Positions 23,801 to 36,640 of a DNA stretch of 64,000 bases are shown here, piece after piece. A program made the translations under genes and the position numbers. Below the pieces are notes generated by a model. That model made no database searches. It saw nothing but the letters and a program-made list of their open reading frames with translations, and was not told the DNA's origin. Source of the DNA: Tragulus kanchil (taxonomy: Eukaryota; Chordata; Mammalia; Artiodactyla; Tragulidae). The DNA lies in NCBI GenBank assembly GCA_022376925.1, contig JAIOJX010000025.1, positions 99,103,608 to 99,167,607 on the forward strand, written 5' to 3'. The number at the start of each line of letters is the position of its first letter. Positions within the stretch are counted from its first letter, which is position 1.

Positions 23801-25737
23801 TTAGAACCGTACCTGATAGCTTTCAAGCTAATTTTCAAGTGAATTGAAATAAAACACCCACATTCCCAGAATATGTAAACTTCCATAATTTTGTTTCCAG
23901 AATTGTAACTTTATGGTACCCATAAATAATCCATTTAAGGATGGAAAATACACTGAGCCTCAGGGAGTATCCCGACAAGTTGCTTTTATCACAGATATCT
24001 GTTTGCTTCTAAGAGCCAAAAAGCCTTTTTGTAAAAATTATTAGTATGAGTTGTTGGTACAGTTTTTTTCTATATAAATTAAACCACAGAACTTGTTATG
24101 AAGCATGTATGTGATTCTCCAGGCTTCTCTTCTTGGTGATAATCTGGCAGTTTTCTAAAGTGCATTAGCCAGAATCCACATAACCCATTTCAGAAGCATC
24201 ATAGTATTCCTGATGCGTGAAATGACTCTTTTGAACAATAGGCAAAGTGTTTCAGATGGAGATGTAACAGGCAGGGAAATCCACATGATCAGAGACCACC
24301 AAGAGAACTGCTAGTAATTTCATTTCACCAAGTGTTTATTTAACTGTGGAAAAAAGTCCTATTTGGCATAGGAGGTACGTTCTTTAGAGAAGCTGACTGC
24401 TTTGTTCAGCAGATAAATTTCTTTTATGGCTGGTGCATTAGACTGGAATTGGAAAATGGAATTTTTATGAAACAATTCATTTGTTGAAACTCTGTTGTTG
24501 AAAATCCTCAATACTTTTAACTATATGGTGAAAAATATGTTTTGATGTGATATCTGATTTATCAACTGCGTATAGATTGAGTTTCTAAAACCACCCAGCA
24601 GGTTGAGTTGAAAAGTCTTTTGAAAAATACATCACAAATTCACTATGGCACTATAGTGTTCTGCATTGAAGAATGAACTAGTCTAGGCTTTTGTCCTATT
24701 CTCCATCTAGAATCTGTGCCTCTTTAGTTGACAGTTTTTAATTAAAATGTATTAAAATGAAGCATAATTAAAAACAACTTTGAAAATATCAGCTCATTAT
24801 TTTCAAGCTCATAATTGTTGAACATTTTGAAAACAATGTATTATAGTTTTAGTATATACTAAGTTAATTGCACCAATTCTAAAATACCTTTAAAACCTGC
24901 TTTTGGTTTTGTTATTTTGTTGAAAAAGACTGAAACTCATCATTTAAGTATATGCTAAGAAATTCTTAGAACCGTACCTGATAGCTTTCAAGCTAATTTT
25001 CAAGTGAATTGAAATAAAACACCCACATTCCCAGAATATGTAAACTTCCATAATTTTGTTTCCAGAATTGTAACTTTATGGTACCCATAAATAATCCATT
25101 TAAGGATGGAAAATACACTGAGCCTCAGGGAGTATCCCGACAAGTTGCTTTTATCACAGATATCTGTTTGCTTCTAAGAGCCAAAAAGCCTTTTTGTAAA
25201 AATTATTAGTATGAGTTGTTGGTACAGTTTTTTTCTATATAAATTAAACCACAGAACTTGTTATGAAGCATGTATGTGATTCTCCAGGCTTCTCTTCTTG
25301 GTGATAATCTGGCAGTTTTCTAAAGTGCATTAGCCAGAATCCACATAACCCATTTCAGAAGCATCATAGTATTCCTGATGCGTGAAATGACTCTTTTGAA
25401 CAATAGGCAAAGTGTTTCAGATGGAGATGTAACAGGCAGGGAAATCCACATGATCAGAGACCACCAAGAGAACTGCTAGTAATTTCATTTCACCAAGTGT
25501 TTATTTAACTGTGGAAAAAAGTCCTATTTGGCATAGGAGGTACGTTCTTTAGAGAAGCTGACTGCTTTGTTCAGCAGATAAATTTCTTTTATGGCTGGTG
25601 CATTAGACTGGAATTGGAAAATGGAATTTTTATGAAACAATTCATTTGTTGAAACTCTGTTGTTGAAAATCCTCAATACTTTTAACTATATGGTGAAAAA
25701 TATGTTTTGATGTGATATCTGATTTATCAACTGCGTA
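23407..25737. repeat. Near-identical direct duplication, unit 1165 bp (D7)
   Basis: Copy 1 is 23407-24571 and copy 2 is 24572-25737, with no filler. It overlaps D6, so a ~394-bp segment occurs three times, beginning near 22283, 23407 and 24572. The content is AT-rich and unrecognised. Confidence 0.93.
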
Positions 25738-26382
25738 GTATTGATGATAGAATACTTGAATCGATGATGAGTTATCTTTGGTTATCTTTCTGAATTGTGG
25801 GTGCTGATAATTCCTAAACTGACTCATGTTGTCGGAGAGATTTCTGTATGTGGTTATCTTAAAGGGTAGACTCAGTAAAGATGTCTTGGGGTCTTTGTAC
25901 TTGTTTTCTTTCAATTATTTGTTTTGGAGACAACTTAATTCTTATAGAAATATATTGTCTTAAAAGGTATCATTGACAGCATGCATGTGCTGGCCCTTAG
26001 GGGAAGAAACAGGGCACTGAATTTAGGCAAGATTATAACAGATACCAACTATCACCCATCAGTCCATGGGAGATTATAAACCTGTGTTCTTCAGGGAAAT
26101 GAACAATATGACCATTGTCAGCCTGAGAGATGTTTGCAGCTAATAATTAAGAACCATATATAAGTGCTTCCTTGCTCATACTATTTGAATTTCTCCAGAG
26201 TTCTTCCATTTGGGGAACCAACTGAGAAAATCGAAGCCTGATAGAGATTTTTTGCCTTGTGGTCCCTTCAGGATCCTGACCCTTGGGGATCAGTTCTGGG
26301 GCCAGCGAGAACATTAACCAGATGTACAGGTACAGTTATCTTCTGGCAGGCAAACTGTTGACATGAGTACCTGCAGTTAGTA
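25738..26382. other. No recognisable feature
   Basis: Unique-looking sequence without convincing ORF or repeat. Confidence 0.4.
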
Positions 26383-28578
26383 ACTTTTCCCATAGGTTTT
26401 GGTTTGCTCCTGAGTTTGGAACATCTTTAAAACCTTGGCTCCTAGATTATTTTTTATTCCATCTGTACCTTCTTGGTCGATTGAGAGTGGCCATTATTGC
26501 CTATTTGGGGGCCCTCTGACACTATTTCAGGTAACTGGCTTGTGTGCCTGCATCCTCAGGAAGACAATGTAAACAACTGACCCATTGGAGTTAAGAGGTG
26601 TTCAGACACCACAGTGTCGGCTTGCGTACTTTCGTCGTGCTGTCCCTCCTTTCACACTTTTCTTCCAGCGAAAACTCTCCATATAAGAGGACGAAGTCAT
26701 CATCATCTTTATACTTAAATGCTTTGCTCATGACTGACGATGCATGGCTTGTGGGGCTGAACCAGTATCAGCGGTTCTGCCTTGCAAGCCCTAGGCATTC
26801 ACACTGGCTGTATAGGTGATCATAGGGTCTGAGGGCAGTACTCCTTCTTGAGACAGCCAGCAGGGCCAAATCCATCCCATCCTGCTGTGGTGGCGTCTAT
26901 ATGCAGATTGCTTTTGCACAGCGTGACTTAATAAAAGATGGTCGGTCATGGTGGTATTATTTTATTATAAGTATGATGACTTTTTCTTGGTTGCATTAGC
27001 ATCAGCCTCAACTGCGAATTCTTGGCAACTTCATAGAAAATGTGAAACCTGCAATCATTTGACTGCTTCCAGTGTTGTCTTAGCAACCCTTGGGTTAAAG
27101 TCAGGCAGGTATAAAGAGTTTTCAATAACAAAAAGCCATGAAAATGAATTTGAAAGTACGTAATTGCTGAGGAAAAGAAAGCGTAGACTTTTTACAGGAT
27201 ATCCCCCATTTGAAGAAAACATCTTGTATTTTTTAAATGTCTCTCAGTCTTCCCTTAAACATAATACAACTTATTTAAAAATGTCCCCAAAGAAATGTGA
27301 AATTCTATAAAATCCCTGTTTAGACTCTTTGTTGGGTTACTATTCCAAATAACAAGGTTTTTTACCCCCATGGGTATGTTCTGTAGCATATACCTCTCTA
27401 AGCAACCTACTAATCTTGTCTAATAAATAGGAATTTTTAAAGAACTCTGCTCCTTCTAAACAGAAAACCCATACTCTATCTAAAATACTTTTCCATAGGT
27501 TTTGGTTTGCTCCTGAGTTTGGAACATCTTTAAAACCTTGGCTCCTAGATTATTTTTTATTCCATCTGTACCTTCTTGGTCGATTGAGAGTGGCCATTAT
27601 TGCCTATTTGGGGGCCCTCTGACACTATTTCAGGTAACTGGCTTGTGTGCCTGCATCCTCAGGAAGACAATGTAAACAACTGACCCATTGGAGTTAAGAG
27701 GTGTTCAGACACCACAGTGTCGGCTTGCGTACTTTCGTCGTGCTGTCCCTCCTTTCACACTTTTCTTCCAGCGAAAACTCTCCATATAAGAGGACGAAGT
27801 CATCATCATCTTTATACTTAAATGCTTTGCTCATGACTGACGATGCATGGCTTGTGGGGCTGAACCAGTATCAGCGGTTCTGCCTTGCAAGCCCTAGGCA
27901 TTCACACTGGCTGTATAGGTGATCATAGGGTCTGAGGGCAGTACTCCTTCTTGAGACAGCCAGCAGGGCCAAATCCATCCCATCCTGCTGTGGTGGCGTC
28001 TATATGCAGATTGCTTTTGCACAGCGTGACTTAATAAAAGATGGTCGGTCATGGTGGTATTATTTTATTATAAGTATGATGACTTTTTCTTGGTTGCATT
28101 AGCATCAGCCTCAACTGCGAATTCTTGGCAACTTCATAGAAAATGTGAAACCTGCAATCATTTGACTGCTTCCAGTGTTGTCTTAGCAACCCTTGGGTTA
28201 AAGTCAGGCAGGTATAAAGAGTTTTCAATAACAAAAAGCCATGAAAATGAATTTGAAAGTACGTAATTGCTGAGGAAAAGAAAGCGTAGACTTTTTACAG
28301 GATATCCCCCATTTGAAGAAAACATCTTGTATTTTTTAAATGTCTCTCAGTCTTCCCTTAAACATAATACAACTTATTTAAAAATGTCCCCAAAGAAATG
28401 TGAAATTCTATAAAATCCCTGTTTAGACTCTTTGTTGGGTTACTATTCCAAATAACAAGGTTTTTTACCCCCATGGGTATGTTCTGTAGCATATACCTCT
28501 CTAAGCAACCTACTAATCTTGTCTAATAAATAGGAATTTTTTTTTTTAAAGAACTCTGCTCCCTTCTAAACAGAAAAC
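26383..28578. repeat. Near-identical direct duplication, unit about 1103 bp (D8)
   Basis: Copy 1 is 26383-27468 and copy 2 is 27487-28578, with 18 bp of filler. The main difference is a T-run, 5 in copy 1 versus 11 in copy 2 ('aggaattt...aaag'). Confidence 0.93.
26669..26815 (+). other. Exon-like segment in CpG-richer DNA (copy at 27772-27918)
   Basis: A pyrimidine-rich acceptor ('cacacttttcttccag') precedes 147 bp. One frame is open throughout (residues include 'MTDDAWLVGLNQYQRFC'), the other two have stops, and a 'tatag/gtgat' donor follows. The length is divisible by three, so skipping would keep frame. The surroundings (26615-26945) keep about 11 CpG, more than neighbouring DNA. I do not recognise the peptide, and chance or an unknown old element is quite possible. 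Confidence 0.2.
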
Positions 28579-29051
28579 TACCATCTACATATCCTACTAT
28601 TCTTCAAACTATAGGACCACATTGAGTGAGAGATCCAAATCCTCCTAAAGTACTTCAGTTTCCATCTTTTCATGCTTCTAGAAATGGAATCCATTAGAAG
28701 CCAACAAAGTTCATGTGTGTTCCTGTCCCTTCAGCCAGCACAGTGCATTTTGATAATTCAGCCAGAAGGCATTATTATCCTTCAAGATACATTCTTGAAA
28801 AGACATTTGTATACTCATTATGCAATTCTACCATTTTTCAATAGGGAGTTCTGTAAATAAAGTGCTGAGGTCTAGGCTGTAGTAACTGATGGCAATGATC
28901 TTGGATGGAACAATTTTTTTTCTCTATATATCTTGATAGTTCACAGCCAGTCTTGAAATAATGATCTTAAGGCTTTGTTACTGTTACTAGTGGCTGGATA
29001 TTTGAAGAGTAAAACTATAATGACTCTTTGGTAAAAACTGTTGTTTTTTTA
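28579..29051. other. No recognisable feature
   Basis: AT-rich sequence. The short ORF at 28672-28860 has no family resemblance that I see. Confidence 0.4.
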
Positions 29052-31168
29052 TTTGCATAACTACCTGTCCAACTCTGCTGAACCTTTTTTACTCTAAGAT
29101 AAATAGTATGGGAATCTATTTACCTTAAATTTATAACCAGGGTGTCATTTGCATTACATGATTGCAATTTCTCTATATCCTGTAAACATGAAACATCTAT
29201 GAATAGGTATTTTGCTAAATATTATCATTAGAATATAATTCCTGAGCTGAGACTTGGGGTACAAATAGAAATTTGTTGGCTCATCTCTGTCTAAAGAGAC
29301 ACACATGGACACACATGCACACACACACACATACAGATTTGAAGGATGGGCAGAACATGGGGAAATGCAACATACCTCAGATGGCTGGTTTGACAGATGC
29401 CTGTAGTGGGCACTGTTTCTGAAGGCAAAAATGTATAAACAGGGACCGGACAAAGCACCCTGACGAAAAAATTTTTTTTGCCTGGATTAGGGCCCTTTTT
29501 TTTTCAAGAGTTAAGTGGTGTGATCTAAATTTACCTCTTAGGCAGAGCATAACAGCAACAGTGTGAGTAAGGGTAAGCATTATTTTATTCTGTTGCTTGG
29601 CTGATTTTTAATAACCGTAGCCTCATTGGTCAGATGCAAGTTAAAATGCATATGTTCCCATTGTAAATAGCTGCATGCTAGCTCACGGCGTAGCGTGTTA
29701 CATGTTTAAAATTTTAACCAGTTAACTGCTCTCATACAGACTTTAACTGTTCAAAATGTAGATTAAACTCTTAATCTTTTATACCTTAATTAAAATCCAA
29801 TTAGAAAGACATTTTAGAAGAAAACTAACCACAATTAAACCCCATATTTTTTTACAATGACTTATTTTTATTGTTATTGTTTTGTTTTTTAACTTATGTA
29901 TTTTTAAGTGGTGGATAATTGCCTTACAATGCTGCATTGGTTTCTGCCATACATCAACATGAATCAACAATAGGTATACATATGTCCTCTCCCTCTTGAC
30001 CGTCCCTTCCGGCTCTCACCCCTTCCACCTTTCTAGGTTGAAGGAGTTGAGCATCTGGTTGAGCAAATTCCCAGTGGCTATCAATTTTGCATATGGCAAT
30101 GTATATATTTTTGCATAACTACCTGTCCAACTCTGCTGAACCTTTTTTACTCTAAGATAAATAGTATGGGAATCTATTTACCTTAAATTTATAACCAGGG
30201 TGTCATTTGCATTACATGATTGCAATTTCTCTATATCCTGTAAACATGAAACATCTATGAATAGGTATTTTGCTAAATATTATCATTAGAATATAATTCC
30301 TGAGCTGAGACTTGGGGTACAAATAGAAATTTGTTGGCTCATCTCTGTCTAAAGAGACACACATGGACACACATGCACACACACACACATACAGATTTGA
30401 AGGATGGGCAGAACATGGGGAAATGCAACATACCTCAGATGGCTGGTTTGACAGATGCCTGTAGTGGGCACTGTTTCTGAAGGCAAAAATGTATAAACAG
30501 GGACCGGACAAAGCACCCTGACGAAAAAATTTTTTTTGCCTGGATTAGGGCCCTTTTTTTTTCAAGAGTTAAGTGGTGTGATCTAAATTTACCTCTTAGG
30601 CAGAGCATAACAGCAACAGTGTGAGTAAGGGTAAGCATTATTTTATTCTGTTGCTTGGCTGATTTTTAATAACCGTAGCCTCATTGGTCAGATGCAAGTT
30701 AAAATGCATATGTTCCCATTGTAAATAGCTGCATGCTAGCTCACGGCGTAGCGTGTTACATGTTTAAAATTTTAACCAGTTAACTGCTCTCATACAGACT
30801 TTAACTGTTCAAAATGTAGATTAAACTCTTAATCTTTTATACCTTAATTAAAATCCAATTAGAAAGACATTTTAGAAGAAAACTAACCACAATTAAACCC
30901 CATATTTTTTTACAATGACTTATTTTTATTGTTATTGTTTTGTTTTTTAACTTATGTATTTTTAAGTGGTGGATAATTGCCTTACAATGCTGCATTGGTT
31001 TCTGCCATACATCAACATGAATCAACAATAGGTATACATATGTCCTCTCCCTCTTGAACGTCCCTTCCGGCTCTCACCCCTTCCACCTTTCTAGGTTGAA
31101 GGAGTTGAGCATCTGGTTGAGCAAATTCCCAGTGGCTATCAATTTTGCATATGGCAATGTATATATTT
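29052..31168. repeat. Near-identical direct duplication, unit 1058 bp (D9)
   Basis: Copy 1 is 29052-30109 and copy 2 is 30110-31168, joined through a short T-run. A C/A change ('cttgaccgtccc' versus 'cttgaacgtccc') is the only clear difference. It contains a short CA microsatellite (29318-29331, copy at 30376). Confidence 0.93.
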
Positions 31169-31540
31169 CATTGCGACTCTCTTTGTTCATCCCATCATCT
31201 ACTTATCCCACTGTGTCCACAAGCCTGTTCACTATGTCCATATCTCTATTGCTGCCCTACAAATAGGTTCATCAGTTCATTTTTCTAGATTCTATATATA
31301 TGTTCTAATATATGATATTTATTTTTCTCTTTCTGACTATATAACAGGCTCTAGGTTCATCCACCTCACTAGAACTGACTCAAATTTTTCCTTTTTCATA
31401 GCTGAGTATTATTCCACTGTGTATCATTATTCTATATGTACCACAACTTCTTTAGCCATTCACCTGTCAATGGGCATCGAGGTTGCTTCCATGTCCTGGC
31501 TATTGTCAATAGTGCTGCAATGAGCAATGCGGTACATGTG
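30944..31540 (-). mobile_element. Ruminant L1 3' UTR (partial copy at 29886-30109)
   Basis: The forward complement shows 'gccttacaatgctgcattgg', 'catacatcaacatgaatcaa', 'gctgagtattattccactgt' and 'aatagtgctgcaatgagcaa', the classic order of the ruminant L1 3' end. The complete run exists only after copy 2 of D9. Copy 1 stops mid-element at the junction, as expected for an assembly break. Confidence 0.82.
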
Positions 31541-33809
31541 TCTTTTAGAATTGTGAAAACTCCATACTTCTTAAAGAAATTTATTATATGTTGCTGAAAT
31601 TTTCAGAACTCCATAGATGAGGACTGTTTTGATGTTTTTAATGTTAAACATCATGATATAAAAAACTAATACAAGTGAAATAATATTTTGGAAGATGAAC
31701 CATAACAGTGAACTATGGTAAATTTTTAAAAGTATTCCCAAATTGCATTTTATCACTCTTATATCCATATGCACACAATTGAAATGACCTACAACATATA
31801 TTAAAACAAAATTAGATCATGATTTTGTTCTAACTTTAGCTGCCTGACCTTGAACATCATAGGTATTTAATAAATGTTTATTTTATTAACCAATAACCAT
31901 ATATATTTAATAAATACCATGTAGGTCTAATTATGTTCACAGTACTGTTCCCAGCACTTTTAGAGTTGTTAACTAATTTAATTAAAAATAAACGAGTGAC
32001 TAAATGCCCAAGTATCTTTTCCTGTACTTGAGAGATCGATCCCTCCGTTGCCATGCTGTGTGTGCAACACACCCTCCTGTAGTTACAAGAGTGGAGAAAC
32101 AAAATTTGGTTGCTTTCACAGGCATCTCGTATGATCTCCATAACAATCCTGGACCTGGCATTACTACCAGAGAGGTTAATACGAAATGTGTAGAGATTAG
32201 AGAAGAAACTTTTTCTTCTGAATCCTTATCATTTTGTCTTTTATGTTTTAAAATTCTACTGTGGTGCCGCAGCATGTCAGCGGGTTGCATTAGTGGGTGT
32301 GAAGAGACATTAAGAAATACACACATACACAGACAGAAAGGATGGGAATGGCAGAGTGAGGGGTTGGCGAGAGAGGCTCAAGACCTCTTGGGTTAAGGTT
32401 CTGAATACAGTCACCAGTCTGCTTTTACTGAGAGCTTAAGCATCCAGGTGTTTGCAGGAATGATGTTATCACGGGCTGGGATCCACTCACAGTCCTGATC
32501 AGTAATTACTCCCATGACTCTAAGAATGGGAACAGTGCACTACAGCTGGGGGGCAACTAGACCGGCAAGAAGGAGTCTGTCCTGAGTGCGCACACAGCAT
32601 TTCTAAGGAGTGCTGACCCGGTGTTCCAAAGTCCTTTACATCACTGCCTATCGAGGTTGCTTCCATGTCCTGGCTATTGTCAATAGTGCTGCAATGAGCA
32701 ATGCGGGACATGTGTCTTTTAGAATTGTGAGAACTCCATACTTCTTAAAGAAATTTATTATATGTTGCTGAAATTTTCAGAACTCCATAGATGAGGACTG
32801 TTTTGATGTTTTTAATGTTAAACATCATGATATAAAAAACTAATACAAGTGAAATAATATTTTGGAAGATGAACCATAACAGTGAACTATGGTAAATTTT
32901 TAAAAGTATTCCCAAATTGCATTTTATCACTCTTATATCCATATGCACACAATTGAAATGACCTACAACATATATTAAAACAAAATTAGATCATGATTTT
33001 GTTCTAACTTTAGCTGCCTGACCTTGAACATCATAGGTATTTAATAAATGTTTATTTTATTAACCAATAACCATATATATTTAATAAATACCATGTAGGT
33101 CTAATTATGTTCACAGTACTGTTCCCAGCACTTTTAGAGTTGTTAACTAATTTAATTAAAAATAAACGAGTGACTAAATGCCCAAGTATCTTTTCCTGTA
33201 CTTGAGAGATCGATCCCTCCGTTGCCATGCTGTGTGTGCAACACACCCTCCTGTAGTTACAAGAGTGGAGAAACAAAATTTGGTTGCTTTCACAGGCATC
33301 TCGTATGATCTCCATAACAATCCTGGACCTGGCATTACTACCAGAGAGGTTAATACGAAATGTGTAGAGATTAGAGAAGAAACTTTTTCTTCTGAATCCT
33401 TATCATTTTGTCTTTTATGTTTTAAAATTCTACTGTGGTGCCGCAGCATGTCAGCGGGTTGCATTAGTGGGTGTGAAGAGACATTAAGAAATACACACAT
33501 ACACAGACAGAAAGGATGGGAATGGCAGAGTGAGGGGTTGGCGAGAGAGGCTCAAGACCTCTTGGGTTAAGGTTCTGAATACAGTCACCAGTCTGCTTTT
33601 ACTGAGAGCTTAAGCATCCAGGTGTTTGCAGGGAATGATGTTATCACGGGCTGGGATCCACTCACAGTCCTGATCAGTAATTACTCCCATGACTCTAAGA
33701 ATGGGAACAGTGCACTACAGCTGGGGGGCAACTAGACCGGCAAGAAGGAGTCTGTCCTGAGTGCGCACACAGCATTTCTAAGGAGTGCTGACCCGGTGTT
33801 CCAAAGTCC
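31476..33809. repeat. Near-identical direct duplication, unit 1174 bp (D10)
   Basis: Copy 1 is 31476-32634 and copy 2 is 32650-33809, with 15 bp of filler ('tttacatcactgcct'). Differences: 'gcggtacatg' versus 'gcgggacatg', one A/G near 31556, and one extra G in 'gcagggaatg'. A 130-residue plus-strand frame (32004-32396, repeated at 33178-33570) and an overlapping 108-residue minus-strand frame are not recognisable proteins. Confidence 0.93.
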
Positions 33810-34318
33810 ACATCTTATCTCCCATTTGTTACTGATCAGTATAACCCCAGCTAATGTTAGCCCATGTGAATCGAATCAACTTGTTTTTGTCTTAGTTCTT
33901 TCATTCCCAAGATGTTTTTCTCCTGGCTCAGCCAAAGCTGCAAAAACCTCCACTGATTTGTTTCCCCAACTGTGGTGAGATATACTCTCTTAACAAATTT
34001 TTAATTACCTAATACTGTATTGTTAATAATAGGTGCAATGTTGTATAGTGTTGTATAGAACTTTCTCATCTTGCTGAACTGAAGGTATATGCCTGGTTGA
34101 TTAGTAACTCCCCATGTTCTCTTCCACCTAGGCCTTGGCAACACCATTCCACTATTTGATTGTAATAACCTGTCTATTTTAGGTACCTTATAGAAGTGGA
34201 ATCATGTGACTTATATCACTTAATGTGGTGTCTTCAAGATTTAGCCATGTTGTTACAAATATCAAAATTTCCTTCTATTTTAGGGCTAAATAATAATATT
34301 CTGATATGTATATATGTA

Positions 34319-34512
34319 TTGTTGTTTAGTCACTAAGTCATGTCAGACTCTTTTGCGACTCCCTGGACTGAAGTCCATTAATCCCCACTGTTTGTAGGAT
34401 TTCCCAGGCAAGAATACTCGAGTGGGTTACAATTTCCTTCTCCATGAGATCTCCCTGTCTTGCATCTCCTGCATTGCAAACAGATTCTTTACTGCTGAGC
34501 CACAGGGGAACC
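34319..34512 (-). mobile_element. Bov-tA SINE inserted in L1
   Basis: It reads 'gttgtttagtcactaagtca' to 'ttactgctgagccacagggg', the complement of Bov-tA, flanked by similar 'atatatg' sequences on both sides. Confidence 0.9.
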
Positions 34513-34555
34513 AATATATGCACATACATATGTATGTATGATATGTGTTTATACA

Positions 34556-36602
34556 CATATATATCACATCTTTAGCGATTCTTCTGTCAATTGACGTTTA
34601 AGATGTTTCTACATTTTGGCTGTTACAAATAATACTGAAGTGAACTTGGGAGTACTAATACCCCTTTAAGATTCTGATTCATTGCTTTTGAATAAAACCT
34701 AGAGTGAGATTTCTGGATCATAAAGAAGTTTTTTGGGTTTTTTATTTTTTATTTTTTGAGAACCATCCGTGCAGTTTTTCATAGCAGCATTTTGCATTCT
34801 CAGCAACAATGTGCAAGTTTTCCAATTTCTCCACATCCTCCCCCCAAGTTTTTTTTTTTTTTTGATAATAACCATCCTGATAGGTGTATGATGACATACT
34901 GTGATTTTGATTTGCATTTACCTACAGATAAGTGATAATGATCACTCTTTCATATACTTTTTGGCCATTTTTATTTCTTTTTTTTGAGAAATGTCTTTTC
35001 AATTCCTCAGTCCATTTGGGTTATTAGTTATTTTGATCAAGTTTTTAGCCTTTTTTTTTTCCTATTGATTGTCGGAGTTCCTTATATATTTTGAAGATTA
35101 ACCTTTTATCAGACATACACGGAGCAAATATTTTCTTCCATTCCATAGGTTGCCTTTTCATTCTATTGAATGTTTCCTTTACTGAGTAGAAGCTTTTTAG
35201 TTTGATGTAGTCCTACAGTAGTTGTTGTTGCCTGTGTTTTCGGTGCCACGTTCATGAAACTATTGCCAAGACAAATGTCATGAAGCCTTTCTCCTTTGTT
35301 TCCTTCTAGCAGATGTATGGTTTCAGGTCTTATGTTTAAAAATCCATCTTAAATTGATTTTATATATGGTATAAAGCAGAAATTCATTTTTATTCTTTAG
35401 CATGGGAGTATCAAGTTCTCCCAGAATTATTTGTTGAAGACACTATTCTTTCTTGAGTGCGTATTCTTAGAACAATTGACCACTCACATTTGGCTTTATT
35501 TCTGTGCTCTCTGTTCAGTTGGTCTGTATGTTTGCTTTGTGAGTATAATACTGTTTTGATTATTGTGACTTTGTCATATATATCACATCTTTAGCGATTC
35601 TTCTGTCAATTGACGTTTAAGATGTTTCTACATTTTGGCTGTTACAAATAATACTGAAGTGAACTTGGGAGTACTAATACCCCTTTAAGATTCTGATTCA
35701 TTGCTTTTGAATAAAACCTAGAGTGAGATTTCTGGATCATAAAGAAGTTTTTTGGGTTTTTTATTTTTTATTTTTTGAGAACCATCCGTGCAGTTTTTCA
35801 TAGCAGCATTTTGCATTCTCAGCAACAATGTGCAAGTTTTCCAATTTCTCCACATCCTCCCCCCAAGTTTTTTTTTTTTTTTGATAATAACCATCCTGAT
35901 AGGTGTATGATGACATACTGTGATTTTGATTTGCATTTACCTACAGATAAGTGATAATGATCACTCTTTCATATACTTTTTGGCCATTTTTATTTCTTTT
36001 TTTTGAGAAATGTCTTTTCAATTCCTCAGTCCATTTGGGTTATTAGTTATTTTGATCAAGTTTTTAGCCTTTTTTTTTTCCTATTGATTGTCGGAGTTCC
36101 TTATATATTTTGAAGATTAACCTTTTATCAGACATACACGGAGCAAATATTTTCTTCCATTCCATAGGTTGCCTTTTCATTCTATTGAATGTTTCCTTTA
36201 CTGAGTAGAAGCTTTTTAGTTTGATGTAGTCCTACAGTAGTTGTTGTTGCCTGTGTTTTCGGTGCCACGTTCATGAAACTATTGCCAAGACAAATGTCAT
36301 GAAGCCTTTCTCCTTTGTTTCCTTCTAGCAGATGTATGGTTTCAGGTCTTATGTTTAAAAATCCATCTTAAATTGATTTTATATATGGTATAAAGCAGAA
36401 ATTCATTTTTATTCTTTAGCATGGGAGTATCAAGTTCTCCCAGAATTATTTGTTGAAGACACTATTCTTTCTTGAGTGCGTATTCTTAGAACAATTGACC
36501 ACTCACATTTGGCTTTATTTCTGTGCTCTCTGTTCAGTTGGTCTGTATGTTTGCTTTTTGTGAGTATAATACTGTTTTGATTATTGTGACTTTGTCATAT
36601 AT
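34556..36602. repeat. Near-identical direct duplication, unit 1019 bp (D11)
   Basis: Copy 1 is 34556-35574 and copy 2 is 35575-36602. The junction lies in shared 'catatat'. The difference is 'ttgctttgtg' versus 'ttgctttttgtg'. The L1 reads on collinearly only from copy 2. Confidence 0.93.
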
Positions 36603-36640
36603 TTTGAAATCTATTTGTGATATCTCTTGCTTTGCTCCTT

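Larger units (their letters stand above)
33975..36640 (-). mobile_element. L1M 3' region, minus strand, inflated by a duplication
   Basis: The forward sequence is the complement of L1 3' UTR and the end of ORF2: 'gaatcatgtgacttatatca', 'gttacaaataatactgaag', 'gtgtatgatgacatactgtg', 'ttgatttgcatttacctac', 'gagttccttatatattttg'. A Bov-tA sits inside it at 34319. About 1.02 kb is present twice because of D11. Confidence 0.8.

Noticed and set aside
29886..31168. Two independent L1 insertions at 29.9 and 30.9 kb
   Set aside because: They are the same L1 seen twice through duplication D9.
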